Below, in pieces: positions 52,082 to 61,386 of a stretch of 64,000 nt of DNA. Source of the DNA: a bacterium. Lineage in GTDB: Bacteria; Cyanobacteriota; Vampirovibrionia; Gastranaerophilales; Gastranaerophilaceae. The stretch spans positions 62,001 to 126,000 of the forward strand of contig JAFYQF010000002.1 of assembly GCA_017559905.1 (NCBI GenBank), written 5' to 3'. The position numbers were made by a program, and so were the translations under genes. The notes beneath the pieces were generated by a model. That model was not told where the DNA came from, made no database searches, and worked only from the letters and a program-made list of their open reading frames with translations. The first letter of the stretch is position 1; each line of letters begins with the position of its first letter.

Positions 52082-53524
52082 TTAACCAAGAATTTCTTTT
52101 ACTAAATCATTAACGGCTTTAGGGTTAGCTCTACCTTTAGTTTCTTTCATAACTTGTCCTACAAAGAAACCTAACAATTGAACTTTACCGTTTCTGTAAG
52201 CTGTAACCTGATCTGGATTTGCATCAACAACTTTTTGGACAATAGCCTTGATAGCACCCTCATCAGAAATTTGACTTAAACCTCTGCTTTCAACAATAGC
52301 TGAAGCTTTTTCACCAGTTTTCATCATATCAATAATAATTTGTTTACCGATATTATTTGAAATTGTATTTTTTTCAATCAAGCCAATCAACTCTGCTAAA
52401 TTATCAGGAGTCAATTTTGTTTCAGAAAGTTCTAAATGTTCTTCTTTCAAATATGCAGCAATTTCACCCATAATAAAGTTTACTGCAATTTTTGGAGTAG
52501 CACCTAATTTCAAAACTTCATCAAAGAATAACGCAAGTCCCATTTGCTCAACAATTACGCTAGCATCATATTCGCTTAAACCTAGTCCCATATATCTTTG
52601 ACGTTTTTGTTCAGGAAGTTCTGGCATCTTGTCTTTGATTTCTTGAACCCATTCTCTTGAAATTTCTAATGGCAACAAATCTGGTTCTGGGAAGTATCTG
52701 TAATCGTGAGCATCTTCTTTACCACGCATTGATTTTGTTTCTCTTGCATTATCATCCCAAAGTCTTGTTTCTTGAACAACTTGTCCACCTTCTTCTACAA
52801 TATCAATTTGTCTATCAATTTCATATTCAATAGCTCTTTGAAGTGCAGAAAAACTGTTTACGTTTTTGATTTCAGCACGAGTACCAAACTCTTTTGAACC
52901 TTTTGGCATAATAGAAATATTAGCGTCACATCTCATTGAACCTTCTTCCAAGTTCCCATCACAAACACCAATGTAACGAACAATATTTCTTAATTCTTCC
53001 ATATACATTCTTGCTTCTTCGGAACTTCTCATATCAGGTTCAGAAACGATTTCTAACAAAGGAGTTCCAGCTCTGTTTAAGTCAACTAACGAATAGCTTG
53101 AACCTGCAATACCAGCCGCACCTGCGTGAACTAATTTACCAGCATCTTCTTCCAAGTGAGCACGAGTAATTCCGATTCTTTTACCTTTAATATCAATGTA
53201 ACCATTTACACAAATAGGTTCATCATATTGCGAAATTTGGTAACCTTTCGGCAAATCAGGATAGAAATATTGTTTTCTATCAAATTTACAACGATTTGGA
53301 ATTTCACAGTTAAGAGCAAGACCTGTCAATATGCCCATATTTACAACTTCTTTATTCAAAACAGGTAACACACCAGGCATACCTAAAGTAATTGGGCAAG
53401 TTTGAGTATTTGGTTCTTTACCAAACTCTGTACCGTCAGGTGCAAAGATTTTTGATTTAGTTTTCAATTGCGCGTGAACTTCTAACCCAATCACGACTTC
53501 GTACTTATCTCTTAAGCTTTCCAT
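52082..53524 (-). CDS. gatB: Aspartyl/glutamyl-tRNA(Asn/Gln) amidotransferase subunit B
   Basis: GatB, with GatA and GatC, converts misacylated Glu-tRNA-Gln and/or Asp-tRNA-Asn to the amidated forms. The 480-residue product has 'VVIGLEVHAQLKTKSKIF', 'CPITLGMPGVLPVLN', 'YFYPDLPKGYQISQYD', 'EEGSMRCDANIS' and the C-terminal YqeY-like helical domain. A good AAGGAG precedes the ATG. gatA and gatC are not adjacent. Confidence 0.97.
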   Translation of the reverse strand: MESLRDKYEVVIGLEVHAQLKTKSKIFAPDGTEFGKEPNTQTCPITLGMPGVLPVLNKEVVNMGILTGLALNCEIPNRCKFDRKQYFYPDLPKGYQISQYDEPICVNGYIDIKGKRIGITRAHLEEDAGKLVHAGAAGIAGSSYSLVDLNRAGTPLLEIVSEPDMRSSEEARMYMEELRNIVRYIGVCDGNLEEGSMRCDANISIMPKGSKEFGTRAEIKNVNSFSALQRAIEYEIDRQIDIVEEGGQVVQETRLWDDNARETKSMRGKEDAHDYRYFPEPDLLPLEISREWVQEIKDKMPELPEQKRQRYMGLGLSEYDASVIVEQMGLALFFDEVLKLGATPKIAVNFIMGEIAAYLKEEHLELSETKLTPDNLAELIGLIEKNTISNNIGKQIIIDMMKTGEKASAIVESRGLSQISDEGAIKAIVQKVVDANPDQVTAYRNGKVQLLGFFVGQVMKETKGRANPKAVNDLVKEILG

Positions 53525-53614
53525 AACTTCTCCTTATATATCGACTTTTTAATTTCTCTTAAAATCACGCCAAGTCTAGCCTAGCTACTACTTAATTCTA
53601 TCACAAACAAAGAT

Positions 53615-54487
53615 TTATTCAGCTTCAACCCTTGCTGGAAAATTATTTTTTAACAAATCTTCGGCCACCTTAAATGCTGTATCTTGACTGCTATAAGAGC
53701 CAGCTTGCAACGTATATGAACCATTCACATTTTTTACAAATGTATTCATACTTAAGCCTGCTTCAGCAATAATAACTTTTGCAACTTCAGCTTGTGCTGC
53801 AGAATCGTAATTTCCAACATACACTTTATAAACTCTTGTTGTAGCCGTAGGAATAGGTGCAACAGGAGCTTTTGCAACAGTTGCAACTGGCGCTGTTACT
53901 ACTTTTGGCTGAACTGACACAGGTGCAGACACTGTTGAAGTTTTAGGAGTCGGAGCTACTGCAGATGGAACTGGAGCCGATTCCGCCGCTTGAAGTTTAG
54001 CTTCTTTTGCAGCATTTCTAGCTTGAATTTCTTTTATTTGCTCTTTTACAGATTGCGGAATCAAAGAATCTTCTTCTGAACTCAAAATAATTGGTTCTTT
54101 TTTATTTGCATTTGCAACTTCTGCGTTATTATTTTTATGAGTTGGGATTACAACTTTCTCGTCCAATTCATAAGAAAAGCCTGAATCAACGGCTCCAGTA
54201 AAGCTGTTATCTTCATCCTGAATCTGTTTTAACCTGTCATCAATGCTACCTTTCACAATAGCGTCACTTTCTTGTTCATACACAACTTCAGGTTCTTCAC
54301 CGATTGCTAAATCAACCTTTGGTGAAACCATTTTAGCTACACCTAAAAATACTAACAACAATACAAAAAATGTTGATACAAATATCACAAAACTCTGATG
54401 TGGCTTTTTTGCCAATCTTTTTTTGTATTCTCTATAGCTTATGTGATCAGGTTTTATTAACTCTTTTGCGGGTTGTTCATCTATCAT
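53615..54487 (-). CDS. SPOR-domain membrane protein
   Basis: The 290-residue product has a basic cytoplasmic N terminus, one membrane helix (about 32-53), a long Glu/Asp- then Ala/Pro/Val-rich linker (about 60-215) and a C-terminal SPOR domain ('RVYKVYVGNYDSAAQAEVAKVI' and 'GSYTLQAGSYSSQDTAFKVAEDL'). SPOR domains bind denuded peptidoglycan at division sites. GAGGAG precedes the ATG. It is last in the HEAT-queC-DUF366-SPOR unit. Confidence 0.87.
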   Translation of the reverse strand: MIDEQPAKELIKPDHISYREYKKRLAKKPHQSFVIFVSTFFVLLLVFLGVAKMVSPKVDLAIGEEPEVVYEQESDAIVKGSIDDRLKQIQDEDNSFTGAVDSGFSYELDEKVVIPTHKNNNAEVANANKKEPIILSSEEDSLIPQSVKEQIKEIQARNAAKEAKLQAAESAPVPSAVAPTPKTSTVSAPVSVQPKVVTAPVATVAKAPVAPIPTATTRVYKVYVGNYDSAAQAEVAKVIIAEAGLSMNTFVKNVNGSYTLQAGSYSSQDTAFKVAEDLLKNNFPARVEAE

Positions 54488-54489
54488 TG

Positions 54490-55044
54490 CTAGACTCCTC
54501 TAACTTTAGTGCTGGCAAGAACTATATCTTCAAGCTCATCCACATAATTTTTCATTATTTCATTTGCAAAATCTTCAATATCAGTTATGCCCAAATCATT
54601 CTCAAGTCCACAAGCCCTGACTGGTGCACCATCTGAATTAATATTTATTCCGGTATGGATTAAAATTGATGTCATTGATTTTGTAGCGATTGAGACTGTT
54701 AACTTTTTATCATCCACAAACAAGTCATCGCCACTTCTGCAAACTTTAATTCCACGACGTTCTAAAGCCTCTTTTATTTGACAAATCAAAAGCCTTTGGC
54801 GAAAAACACCTTCAACCAATTCAACATTAAATTGTTCAGTAATGAAACTCAACATATTTTTGCTATAAATAGGCTCATTATTGATTACATCTTCAATATC
54901 AACCATCTCTGTAAGTTTCACTTCGCACTCACCTACAAAGCCAACAATCGCATCACCTTGTATTTTAAAATTCTTGTAAATCCAATGGGGCGCAAGCTGA
55001 TAACCTTCATATTTTATTTCGTTTTCAATTAATTTATACTTCAT
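54490..55044 (-). CDS. DUF366-family protein
   Basis: The 184-residue product matches the DUF366 pattern: 'YQLAPHWIYKNFKIQGDAIVGFVGEC', 'MLSFITEQF', 'RQRLLICQIKEAL' and 'SIATKSMTSILIHTGIN'. Biochemical function is not known. It lies 15 bases after queC on the same mRNA and 2 bases before the SPOR gene. Confidence 0.8.
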   Translation of the reverse strand: MKYKLIENEIKYEGYQLAPHWIYKNFKIQGDAIVGFVGECEVKLTEMVDIEDVINNEPIYSKNMLSFITEQFNVELVEGVFRQRLLICQIKEALERRGIKVCRSGDDLFVDDKKLTVSIATKSMTSILIHTGININSDGAPVRACGLENDLGITDIEDFANEIMKNYVDELEDIVLASTKVRGV

Positions 55045-55059
55045 TTTTACTCTCTTGGT

Positions 55060-55728
55060 TTATCCAAACAATCTTGTTATTAACTCTGTATTATTATTAT
55101 ACAACAAAGCATTTTTAAGTCTTGTACAAGATTCACAAATTCCACAATGACCTTCTCCACCTTGATAACAACTATACACAAGCTCAAGAGGAATGAAATT
55201 TTCCACTGCAAGTTTTACTATCTCATTTTTATCACAATTAATGAGTGGTGCCAATACTTTTGGGTGTTTTCTTGTCGAAAATTCAAATTCCAAATTTACT
55301 CTTTCAATAAATTCTTTTGTATTATCAGGAAAAGTTTGCGCTTCTTCTTGGTTTGCACCAATAATTATATAATCATAATCTTCACTATCCGCAAAACTTC
55401 CAGCTATATTCAAAAACAATCCATTTCGATTTGGAACCCAAACTTTTTTAGAACTTTCTTCATAATCAAGCAACCCATCTCCAGTCGGAATACTCTCATC
55501 GGATACTAAAGAAGTATGCGTAATTTCTTTTAGAAAATCTAATTTTATTACTTTATGCTCAATATTGTAAAACTCACAAATTTTTGCAGAAGTTTTTATT
55601 TCAGACATCGCTGATTTCTGCCCATAATCAAAAGTTAAAGCCAAACTAACTCCATAATCCGCAGAAGTTAATCCCAAACTAACTAATGAATCCAATCCGC
55701 CAGAAAGTAAAATTACAGATTTAGTCAT
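55060..55728 (-). CDS. queC: 7-cyano-7-deazaguanine synthase QueC
   Basis: QueC makes preQ0 from 7-carboxy-7-deazaguanine with ATP and ammonia. The 222-residue product has the PP-loop 'LLSGGLDSLVSL', 'FDYGQKSAMSEI', 'VWVPNRNGLFLNIA' and the zinc cysteines 'SCYQGGEGHCGICESCTRLK'. Its ATG overlaps the end of the HEAT gene by 8 bases after GAGGAG. Confidence 0.96.
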   Translation of the reverse strand: MTKSVILLSGGLDSLVSLGLTSADYGVSLALTFDYGQKSAMSEIKTSAKICEFYNIEHKVIKLDFLKEITHTSLVSDESIPTGDGLLDYEESSKKVWVPNRNGLFLNIAGSFADSEDYDYIIIGANQEEAQTFPDNTKEFIERVNLEFEFSTRKHPKVLAPLINCDKNEIVKLAVENFIPLELVYSCYQGGEGHCGICESCTRLKNALLYNNNTELITRLFG

Positions 55729-56713
55729 CTAACTCCTCTTTAAATTTTTCGGCAAATTCAGCATCTTCATCAGTTTCATATTCATCAATCATTGAGACAG
55801 CTTCCATTTTTAAAATATCAGAATATATCGGCTCTCTAATTATTTCATCCAAAACTGAACGACCTTGCAAGTTATAAAGTGCAACTAATGCATTCTTCTT
55901 AACTTCGTCATCATCATCCAATAAACAGCCTTTTATTACATCATAACTTTCTGGATGTTCACTTTCCATAATAGCTTCAATTGCATTTATTCTAATTTGA
56001 GCTGACGGATCCATCAAAGTCATCTTTAAGGCGTTAAAAACCCTTTGATTGTCGCTTAAACGCAACTTACCCAAAGCCTCAATTACTCTTTCTTTCAAGA
56101 AAGTAAACTTGTCAATTATTCCTTGTTTAGTTTCTAAAATACTAACCAAAGGATCTACTGCACGCATATCACCCAACATTCCCAACGCAGATGCAGCAGA
56201 TTCTCTTAAATAAACAGATTTTTCATCTTCATCCTGAACAACATCAATCAATGGTGCTACCGCATACTTATCACCAATTTTGCCCAACGCATCTGCACAA
56301 GCAAAACGAACCTTGTAATTTTCGTCTTTATTATTCAAACAATACAACAACGGTGTAACAGCAGAAGTATCACGATAATTTGCAATAGCTTTTGCACTCA
56401 TTACACGTACATTTGTATAATATTCTTTTTCTTTTGGGTTAAGCCCATCAGTATTCTTTAGCAACAAAGTATCAATCAACACTGCTAAAGTTGAATGATT
56501 TCTAAACCTATCAGCCAGACTAATCACATAAATCAAAACATCAGGAGATTTTGAATTAGTTAATACAAAATTATAAATACGAATCAAATCTTCACGTTCG
56601 AAAATCAAATCCAAAACGTCAAGTTGTTTCATAACCCTATCAACATCTAATGTCGCCAACAAATTATATTTTTCAGCAATTGCCTCTAAATTTAATCCGT
56701 TTTCTTCAGTCAT
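55721..56713 (-). CDS. HEAT-repeat protein
   Basis: The product of about 330 residues consists of HEAT/PBS-lyase-like repeats: 'AVTPLLYCLNNKDENYKVRFACADALGKIGD', 'AVAPLIDVVQDEDEKSVYLRESAASALGMLGD', 'AVDPLVSIL'. Such proteins are scaffolds, and in cyanobacteria they include bilin lyases; no lyase role is suggested here. The ATG at 56713 has GGAGTTAGGA before it. It is first in the unit with queC. Confidence 0.85.
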   Translation of the reverse strand: MTEENGLNLEAIAEKYNLLATLDVDRVMKQLDVLDLIFEREDLIRIYNFVLTNSKSPDVLIYVISLADRFRNHSTLAVLIDTLLLKNTDGLNPKEKEYYTNVRVMSAKAIANYRDTSAVTPLLYCLNNKDENYKVRFACADALGKIGDKYAVAPLIDVVQDEDEKSVYLRESAASALGMLGDMRAVDPLVSILETKQGIIDKFTFLKERVIEALGKLRLSDNQRVFNALKMTLMDPSAQIRINAIEAIMESEHPESYDVIKGCLLDDDDEVKKNALVALYNLQGRSVLDEIIREPIYSDILKMEAVSMIDEYETDEDAEFAEKFKEELDD

Positions 56714-56796
56714 TCCTAACTCCAATTTCCCCTTCTTATGTTATTCTAAAATACTATAAAAAGGTTTTTATTTCAAGTTATTCACATTTTTTTATA

Positions 56797-56827
56797 TAGA
56801 AAAGCCCTAATTAAATTAGGGCTTTTT
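56797..56827 (-). terminator. Terminator after the paralogous pair
   Basis: AAAAGCCCTAATT (56800-56812) pairs with AATTAGGGCTTTT (56814-56826), with T runs on the minus-strand side. Confidence 0.88.
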
Positions 56828-56829
56828 TA

Positions 56830-57633
56830 TTATGCATTTAACTTTTGTTGTCTTTCTTTTTTGTAAGTTAAATATTTATCGCCTAATTTATTCGCAATCG
56901 GTGTTACAGCTACCGGAACGATGTATCTATATATCAATGTGAAAATTAACAACTTTTTAGCTACATCCATACCTCTTAAGCGAATAGCTAATGCTTGTTT
57001 TTTAGCTGCGCCCAATTCTGGTAGGGTATCTTTGTGTTGAACAAAGTCTACCAAGTCTAATTTATTTAGACCTTTTGCTTTTAATTGTTCATTGAATGTA
57101 TTCATTTTTTCTAGAATTTTTTCATCTTTACTAAATAGTTCAGCATATCTATTTGTTTTCTTTTTCCACCAACCGATTAGAGCTCCATCTAATCCGTAAG
57201 CACCTGCAGTTGACACACCGAATGTTAATGCTTGGTTTGTCATTAGAACAGTTTTTCTATCACTATCCATTTGATCTTCAGGAATTTTCGCTGTTCTGTA
57301 CATATACATACCAGAACCTGTAGCAGCACCTATTGTCAAAATGTGATTTGTGATAAGTTTACTATTCTCATATTTATTAGCAAATTTACCAACAAGATCA
57401 GTGTTCATCAATTTTGCAGTAAAGTTTTTCGCTAACCAATCAGTAGCTGTATCCCAGGCTTCTTCTAACGGTTGGAAAAATTTTGATTTTGCAGTCATTG
57501 TTTCAACAATAGACCCAGCAGTAGCTGATGCACCACCTTTAAAACTTGGAGCTGTGTATACATTTTGTTGAAGCGGTTTTTGTTGAAGTGTTCTATAATT
57601 TTGTCTGTTATTTTGAATATTTGAAACTAACAT
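56830..57633 (-). CDS. Unknown membrane protein with 'PSFKGG' motif
   Basis: The 267-residue product has a Gln/Asn-rich N terminus ending in 'APSFKGGASA' (about 28-37), then hydrophobic segments near 96-110, 130-150 and 225-245 with a charged helical region between. Its middle ('GVSTAGAYGLDGALIGWWKKK') and end ('YIVPVAVTPIANKLG') resemble segments of the upstream gene's product, so the two look paralogous. The start codon overlaps the upstream stop by one base. No family or function is known. Confidence 0.72.
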   Translation of the reverse strand: MLVSNIQNNRQNYRTLQQKPLQQNVYTAPSFKGGASATAGSIVETMTAKSKFFQPLEEAWDTATDWLAKNFTAKLMNTDLVGKFANKYENSKLITNHILTIGAATGSGMYMYRTAKIPEDQMDSDRKTVLMTNQALTFGVSTAGAYGLDGALIGWWKKKTNRYAELFSKDEKILEKMNTFNEQLKAKGLNKLDLVDFVQHKDTLPELGAAKKQALAIRLRGMDVAKKLLIFTLIYRYIVPVAVTPIANKLGDKYLTYKKERQQKLNA

Positions 57634-58430
57634 TATTGAACACCTCCTTTCACTGCGCTAAATGCCGAACTGTTTAATGAAGCATTCGCAAATTTTTTAT
57701 TCATATCTTCATTTTTAACTTCCTGAACTGGTTTTTGTTCAGCTACTTTTGCACCCTTTGGTTTCTTTTCAATTCCAAATACATATTTTAAAATTGGAGG
57801 AATCAAAGCGATTGTAATTATTGAACGAGGGATACCGATTATAATATCTGGACCCATTTTCATTAATGTTTCTACGTTTTTGAATTTAGGAGTTTTTACC
57901 ATACCTGCAGCTTTCAAATCACCCAAATATTCTTCTGCTTTTTTACCTAGATATTTAGCAGGGTTTTGCTTAACTTTTTTCATAGCTGCATCAAATGGAG
58001 TCATAATTATTGTTGCTGAAATAAATCCAATAATACCAGAAGCAACAGAGTGCGCTGCAGCATTTATTTTATCTTGTTTTTCTTTTTCTTTACCACCAGG
58101 TAACGCCATAATTGTAGCTGGTCTTAAAATACCTGCTAGCACCAAAGAAAATAATGCGTTACACGAAATTGGGTGAGCTTCTGCATACTCTAAAAGATTT
58201 CCAAAAAGCTTACTGTTTAACATTTTATCAAATGTACCCAATTTTTTAGCGGCAACCTCACTCGCTTCCTGCGCTAGATTACCGCTAAAATTCACATTAT
58301 ATCCTCTTGTCGTATTTTTCTTGTCACACAAATTCGCACCTGTTCGCTCGTTAATCGATTGCGTGCCCTTGTGGACCTCGGAATATCCCGATAAATAGGG
58401 GTTGTTGTAATTTAATAAATTAATTTTCAT
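57633..58430 (-). CDS. Unknown membrane protein with 'NFSG' motif
   Basis: The 265-residue product has an N-terminal 'GYNVNFSGNLAQE' (about 43-55), hydrophobic segments near 87-103, 127-150 and 200-225, and a polar Lys/Gln/Asn-rich tail. It is similar in layout and in parts of its sequence to the product of the next gene. GGTGG precedes the ATG. It is the first gene of a two-gene unit. Confidence 0.72.
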   Translation of the reverse strand: MKINLLNYNNPYLSGYSEVHKGTQSINERTGANLCDKKNTTRGYNVNFSGNLAQEASEVAAKKLGTFDKMLNSKLFGNLLEYAEAHPISCNALFSLVLAGILRPATIMALPGGKEKEKQDKINAAAHSVASGIIGFISATIIMTPFDAAMKKVKQNPAKYLGKKAEEYLGDLKAAGMVKTPKFKNVETLMKMGPDIIIGIPRSIITIALIPPILKYVFGIEKKPKGAKVAEQKPVQEVKNEDMNKKFANASLNSSAFSAVKGGVQ

Positions 58431-58558
58431 GTTCCACCAAAATGTTATGTAATGTCTTGTACATTTATTCTAAATCAAAAAATAAAAAAAATTGCGCTCA
58501 TTTTTAAAAAACTTTACAATTTATTTAATTTATTTATTAAAAACAAGCTGTAATTATG

Positions 58559-58592
58559 AAAGCACGTAGGTTTTCTGTTTTCCTACGTGCTT
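58559..58592 (-). terminator. Hairpin after nadC
   Basis: AAGCACGTAGG (58560-58570) pairs with CCTACGTGCTT (58582-58592) over an 11-base loop. The T tract is weak, but the position right after nadC suits a terminator. The 195-base gap also holds the upstream region of the gene at 58430. Confidence 0.6.
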
Positions 58593-58625
58593 AATAAATA
58601 GTGTTTATTATACACTTGATATATT

Positions 58626-59453
58626 CTACATATCTAACGCTATATCAAGAGCTGGAGCTTTCGCAACAATTGCACTCGATGATATAATATCTACTCCAGT
58701 TGAAGCTATTTCATTAACTGTTGAAAGATTAACATTACCACTAGCTTCAACAATAGCTTTTCCATCAATCATAACAACAGCTTTTTTCATTTGTTCTATG
58801 GTCATATTATCTAGCATAATAATATCAGCTTTTGCAGTTATAGCTTCTGCTACTTGTTCTAAAGTATCACATTCAACTTCAATTTTATGTGCGTGAGAAA
58901 GATTTTTACGAATTTTTTCCACCGCTTTAGTTATTGAACCTGCCAAACGAATATGATTATCTTTTATCATCGCACAATCTGACAAGTTAAATCTATGTAG
59001 CGCCCCACCACCAGTTTTTACTGCATGTTTTTCAAACATTCTAAAATTTGGAGTTGTTTTTCTTGTATCAACAATTTTTGCAGAATAAGGAGCAATTGCT
59101 TCTTGATACTTATGAGTTTCAGTAGCTATACCACTCATTCTTTGAATATAATTCAGAGAAAGCCTTTCACCCATGAGAAGCTCTTTTGCAGGTCCAGACA
59201 ATGTTGCTAACTTATCACCTTTTTTGATAGCGTCGCCATCTTTGAAATGAAATTCAATCTTGATATCTTCTGATAACATTTTATAAACAGTCTTAAAAAC
59301 TTCAACGCCACAAAGAATACCATCATTTCTAGTATTCAAATATCCTTCAAGCCTATCTGTTTCTTCAGCCAAATTTTCAGTAGCAATATCGCCAAAACCG
59401 ATATCCTCAATTAAAGCGGCTCTAACATGATCTTCCATAATAAACTTATTTAA
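58626..59453 (-). CDS. nadC: Nicotinate-nucleotide pyrophosphorylase (carboxylating)
   Basis: NadC converts quinolinate and PRPP to nicotinate mononucleotide. The product of about 275 residues has 'ALIEDIGFGDIATENL', 'MSGIATETH', 'VDTRKTTPNFRMFEKHAVKTGGGALHRFNLSD', 'IEVECDTLEQV' and 'EASGNVNLSTV'. I choose the TTG at 59453, which has AGGAG 7 bases before it; the ATG at 59438 has no ribosome site. It follows nadB by 22 bases. Confidence 0.93.
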   Translation of the reverse strand, partial: LNKFIMEDHVRAALIEDIGFGDIATENLAEETDRLEGYLNTRNDGILCGVEVFKTVYKMLSEDIKIEFHFKDGDAIKKGDKLATLSGPAKELLMGERLSLNYIQRMSGIATETHKYQEAIAPYSAKIVDTRKTTPNFRMFEKHAVKTGGGALHRFNLSDCAMIKDNHIRLAGSITKAVEKIRKNLSHAHKIEVECDTLEQVAEAITAKADIIMLDNMTIEQMKKAVVMIDGKAIVEASGNVNLSTVNEIASTGVDIISSSAIVAKAPALDIALDM

Positions 59454-59475
59454 CAATTTTAATTCTCCTATTCTA

Positions 59476-61164
59476 TTAAACTTCCATTGCAAGCATTTCG
59501 CACATAACAGCATCACAAATCATAAGTTTTGCTGAATGCTGTTGTTTCAAGAATTTTTTAACTTCTTGAATTGCACTTTTTGTCATACAGTTATGGACAC
59601 CCTCAAAATCTATTTCAGGATAATCTGTACGGAAATGCGCACCTCTTGATTCTTTTCTTCTTAACGCTGATGTAATAACCATCTCCGCAACAATAAGCAT
59701 ATTTTTAAATTCATACTCTTGTTTTGAAAGGCATTTATCTGTCCTGTGGAATTGAGCTTTCAAGTCATCTAGCTCAATCAAAGCATTAGACAAAGAATCT
59801 GAACTTCTTATTATACCAGCACCATTCCACATAATTTCTTGTAACTTTTTGCGCATAGAAGATACATCAATTTCTTCAAGGTATATTTCGTCTGAATATT
59901 TTTCTATAGCTTCTAATATTTTAGAATCAATTTGTTTTGGAGCATTCAACTCAAAATGTTGAAGATAATCAGCTACTTCATAAGCACAAACTACACATTC
60001 CAACAATGAATTGCTTGCAAGCCTGTTACTACCATGCAAACCTGTTGAAGAAACTTCCCCGATTGCATATAAATTTTTAATTGAAGTTTCACCGTTCAAA
60101 TTAGTTTTCACGCCACCCATCATATAATGAGCCGCTGGCGCTACTGGGATAAAATCTCTTGCAATATCAATTCCATGTTCTAAACATTTTTTTGAAATAG
60201 TTGGAAAACGTTTTGCCAATTTTTCTTTATCAATACAAGTTGCATTCAAATATACGCAATCAGTATTTTTTGATTTCATTTCATTGTAGTTGGCTCTTGT
60301 AACAATATCTCTAGGCGCAAGTTCTCTTTTTTCATGATACTGCGACATAAACTCAATACCATCAGCATCTACTAATTTTGCGCCTTCACCTCTCACGGCT
60401 TCTGATATCAAAAACCTATTTTCATCTCCATCAATAGCCAAAGCTGTCGGATGGAACTGAACAAACTCCATATCTTGAACAACAGCACCTGCATTATAAG
60501 CTAATGCCATACCATCACCAGTTGCACCAATAGGATTTGTAGTGTATTTATATAATTGACCAATACCACCGGTTGCTAAGATTACCGCAGATGAATACAC
60601 AACTTCATATTCGCCTGTTATGTTATTAAAAACAATAACGCCTTTACATTCACCATTATTGTTAACCAAAATTTCTACAATAGAAGTATCTTCATAGATA
60701 TCAATATTTTGATTTTCTTTAACTTTCTCACAAAGGGCGATTTGCATCATTTTGCCAGTGGCATCACCGCCTGAATGAAGCACACGTCTGACAGAATGAG
60801 CTGCCTCTAACGTAAAAGTTAATTCACCAGTCTCATCTCTATCAAATTCAACGCCAAAATCAAGTAAATCTTCAACTACCTTATCTGAACTTTCAGAAAT
60901 AAACTTCACAGAGCTTAATTCACTCAATCCAGCGCCAGCTCTAATAGTATCAACCACATGCGAATCCACAGAGTCTGATTTGTTTGATTTCAAAACGGCA
61001 ACCATACCTCCCTGTGCGTAGCGTGAATTACTTTCTCCCAAAGTCGATTTTGTTACAAGAAGGATTCCGTCGGGTAAATTTGTTTGTTGTTCAATCTTCA
61101 ATGCAGCGTATAGTCCAGAAATTCCACTACCTACCACCACTGCTGAATATTTAGAATATTTCAT
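59476..61164 (-). CDS. nadB: L-aspartate oxidase
   Basis: NadB oxidises aspartate to iminoaspartate for quinolinate synthesis. The product of about 562 residues has the FAD motif 'VVVGSGISGLYAAL', 'SNSRYAQGGMVAV', 'HVVDTIRAGAGL', 'EAAHSVRRVLHSGGDATG', 'QFHPTALAID', 'PAAHYMMGGVKTNLNG' and 'GSNRLASNSLLECVV'. The ATG at 61164 follows AAGGGAT. nadA (quinolinate synthase) is not in the window, although it is usually next to nadB. Confidence 0.95.
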   Translation of the reverse strand: MKYSKYSAVVVGSGISGLYAALKIEQQTNLPDGILLVTKSTLGESNSRYAQGGMVAVLKSNKSDSVDSHVVDTIRAGAGLSELSSVKFISESSDKVVEDLLDFGVEFDRDETGELTFTLEAAHSVRRVLHSGGDATGKMMQIALCEKVKENQNIDIYEDTSIVEILVNNNGECKGVIVFNNITGEYEVVYSSAVILATGGIGQLYKYTTNPIGATGDGMALAYNAGAVVQDMEFVQFHPTALAIDGDENRFLISEAVRGEGAKLVDADGIEFMSQYHEKRELAPRDIVTRANYNEMKSKNTDCVYLNATCIDKEKLAKRFPTISKKCLEHGIDIARDFIPVAPAAHYMMGGVKTNLNGETSIKNLYAIGEVSSTGLHGSNRLASNSLLECVVCAYEVADYLQHFELNAPKQIDSKILEAIEKYSDEIYLEEIDVSSMRKKLQEIMWNGAGIIRSSDSLSNALIELDDLKAQFHRTDKCLSKQEYEFKNMLIVAEMVITSALRRKESRGAHFRTDYPEIDFEGVHNCMTKSAIQEVKKFLKQQHSAKLMICDAVMCEMLAMEV

Positions 61165-61386
61165 TTCTATATCCCTTTTTGTCTGTCCCATACATTTTAA
61201 CGTAAAGTTATTTTTTTTTCTAGCTCCAAAAGTAAAAATTTTATTAAGTTTTTACAGAAAAAAAATCAAATTTAACATCAAATTTATAAACACAAAATAT
61301 AATCTCAAAAACTCAAAATCTTGCCGATTAAAAATACAAGAATAAAACTTTTAATTAGAATGCACAGAAATAATTTGGAGGATAAA

